Source: Deltaproteobacteria bacterium (GTDB taxonomy: Bacteria; Desulfobacterota; Binatia; UBA9968; CAXXLF01). From it: a stretch of DNA of 5,333 nucleotides. The notes beneath the pieces were generated by a model. The model saw only the letters and a program-made list of their open reading frames with translations. It was not told where the DNA came from and ran no database searches. Location of the stretch: positions 1 through 5,333 of the forward strand of contig JACZXR010000196.1 of NCBI GenBank assembly GCA_022571535.1, written 5' to 3'. Of the stretch, positions 5,164 to 5,333 are shown piece after piece; the first letter of the stretch is position 1; each line of letters starts with the position of its first letter. The translations under genes and the position numbers were made by a program.

Positions 5164-5333
5164 CTTTTTTTCCTCCTCGGAGCACGCTGTCTCCCCTCAG
5201 TTGTTTTGCCGGCGTTTTCCAGTGCCTTTTGCAGGGCACGCCGAACGAACACGCCGGTCATCTCCTTCTTGTAGGCCGCCGAGCCACGGAAATCACTGAT
5301 CGGATCGACGGCCTGTTTGGCCTTCTCTGCGGC
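5160..5333 (-). CDS. Molybdenum hydroxylase FAD-binding subunit (CoxM/XdhB type), C-terminal end (cut by window edge)
   Basis: The last 57 codons of a gene entering from the right edge are open in frame and end in TGA at 5160. The sequence DPISDFRGSAAYKKEMTGVFVRRALQKA (10-37 of the fragment; key residues D-x-R-G-S and the RRAL helix) is typical of the C-terminal domain of the medium FAD subunit of CO dehydrogenase and xanthine dehydrogenase family enzymes. This subunit passes electrons from the iron-sulfur small subunit to the acceptor. The tail after residue 41 is strongly basic (RQRAPRRKKR). The stop overlaps the coxG start in ATGA, so the two genes are co-transcribed and probably translationally coupled. 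The FAD-binding part and the large Mo-binding subunit are outside the window, so CO cannot be assigned as substrate. Confidence 0.85.
   Translation of the reverse strand, partial: AAEKAKQAVDPISDFRGSAAYKKEMTGVFVRRALQKALENAGKTTEGRQRAPRRKKR
5172..5177 (-). promoter_or_regulatory. Strong Shine-Dalgarno of coxG inside the upstream gene
   Basis: The minus strand reads AGGAGG, then AAAAAAAG, then the coxG ATG, so the spacing is 8 bases. This is a near-ideal ribosome-binding site and fixes the coxG start. The same bases encode Arg-Arg-Lys-Lys at the end of the flavoprotein subunit, which explains part of its basic tail. Confidence 0.85.

Noticed and set aside
4726..5274. 182-codon plus-strand open frame
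   Set aside because: It lies antisense to coxG and the end of the coxM-like gene, whose minus-strand frames have clear family motifs, an ideal ribosome site and an ATGA junction. The plus-strand translation shows no recognisable family.

Overview
This is a compact window with every gene on the minus strand. Read in the direction of transcription, from high to low coordinates, it holds: the C-terminal end of a molybdenum-hydroxylase flavoprotein subunit (CoxM type); a complete small CoxG/SRPBCC protein; a 215-base gap; then menF, menD, menH and the first 127 codons of menB. The last four are consecutive genes of the classical (o-succinylbenzoate) menaquinone pathway. In six frames I see no RNA gene, insertion sequence, CRISPR array or plus-strand gene, and no gene-free stretch longer than about 300 bases.

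The source is a bacterium that makes menaquinone by the MenFDHB route and also carries a xanthine-dehydrogenase/CO-dehydrogenase-like molybdoenzyme. Base composition is moderate, with roughly half to slightly more G+C. The gene order menF-menD-menH-menB matches that of Bacillus, but it is also found in other phyla. Protein style does not let me name the phylum; an anaerobic or facultative bacterium of the Desulfobacterota type is only a guess.

The pathway logic is clear. MenF isomerises chorismate to isochorismate. MenD adds the succinyl semialdehyde unit from 2-oxoglutarate, using thiamine diphosphate. MenH eliminates pyruvate to give SHCHC. After steps encoded elsewhere (MenC and MenE), MenB closes the naphthoquinone ring. 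menD, menH and menB are packed tightly, with gaps of 6 and 3 bases. The coxM-like stop and the coxG start overlap in ATGA. Two joints are looser: coxG-menF (215 bases) and menF-menD (130 bases).

The most interesting structure is in the menF-menD joint. The last codons of menF and the bases just upstream of the menD start form an inverted repeat: 14 bp perfect, or 18 continuous RNA base pairs if two G-U wobbles are allowed. A second, small hairpin touching the menD start competes for some of the same bases. The only Shine-Dalgarno-like stretch of menD lies inside both structures, and a perfect TATAAT lies in the loop. This looks like a translational-coupling or alternative-structure device and is an inference to test. 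The second point of interest is a coxG gene, whose product has been proposed to carry menaquinone to CO dehydrogenase, lying directly upstream of menaquinone-synthesis genes on the same strand.
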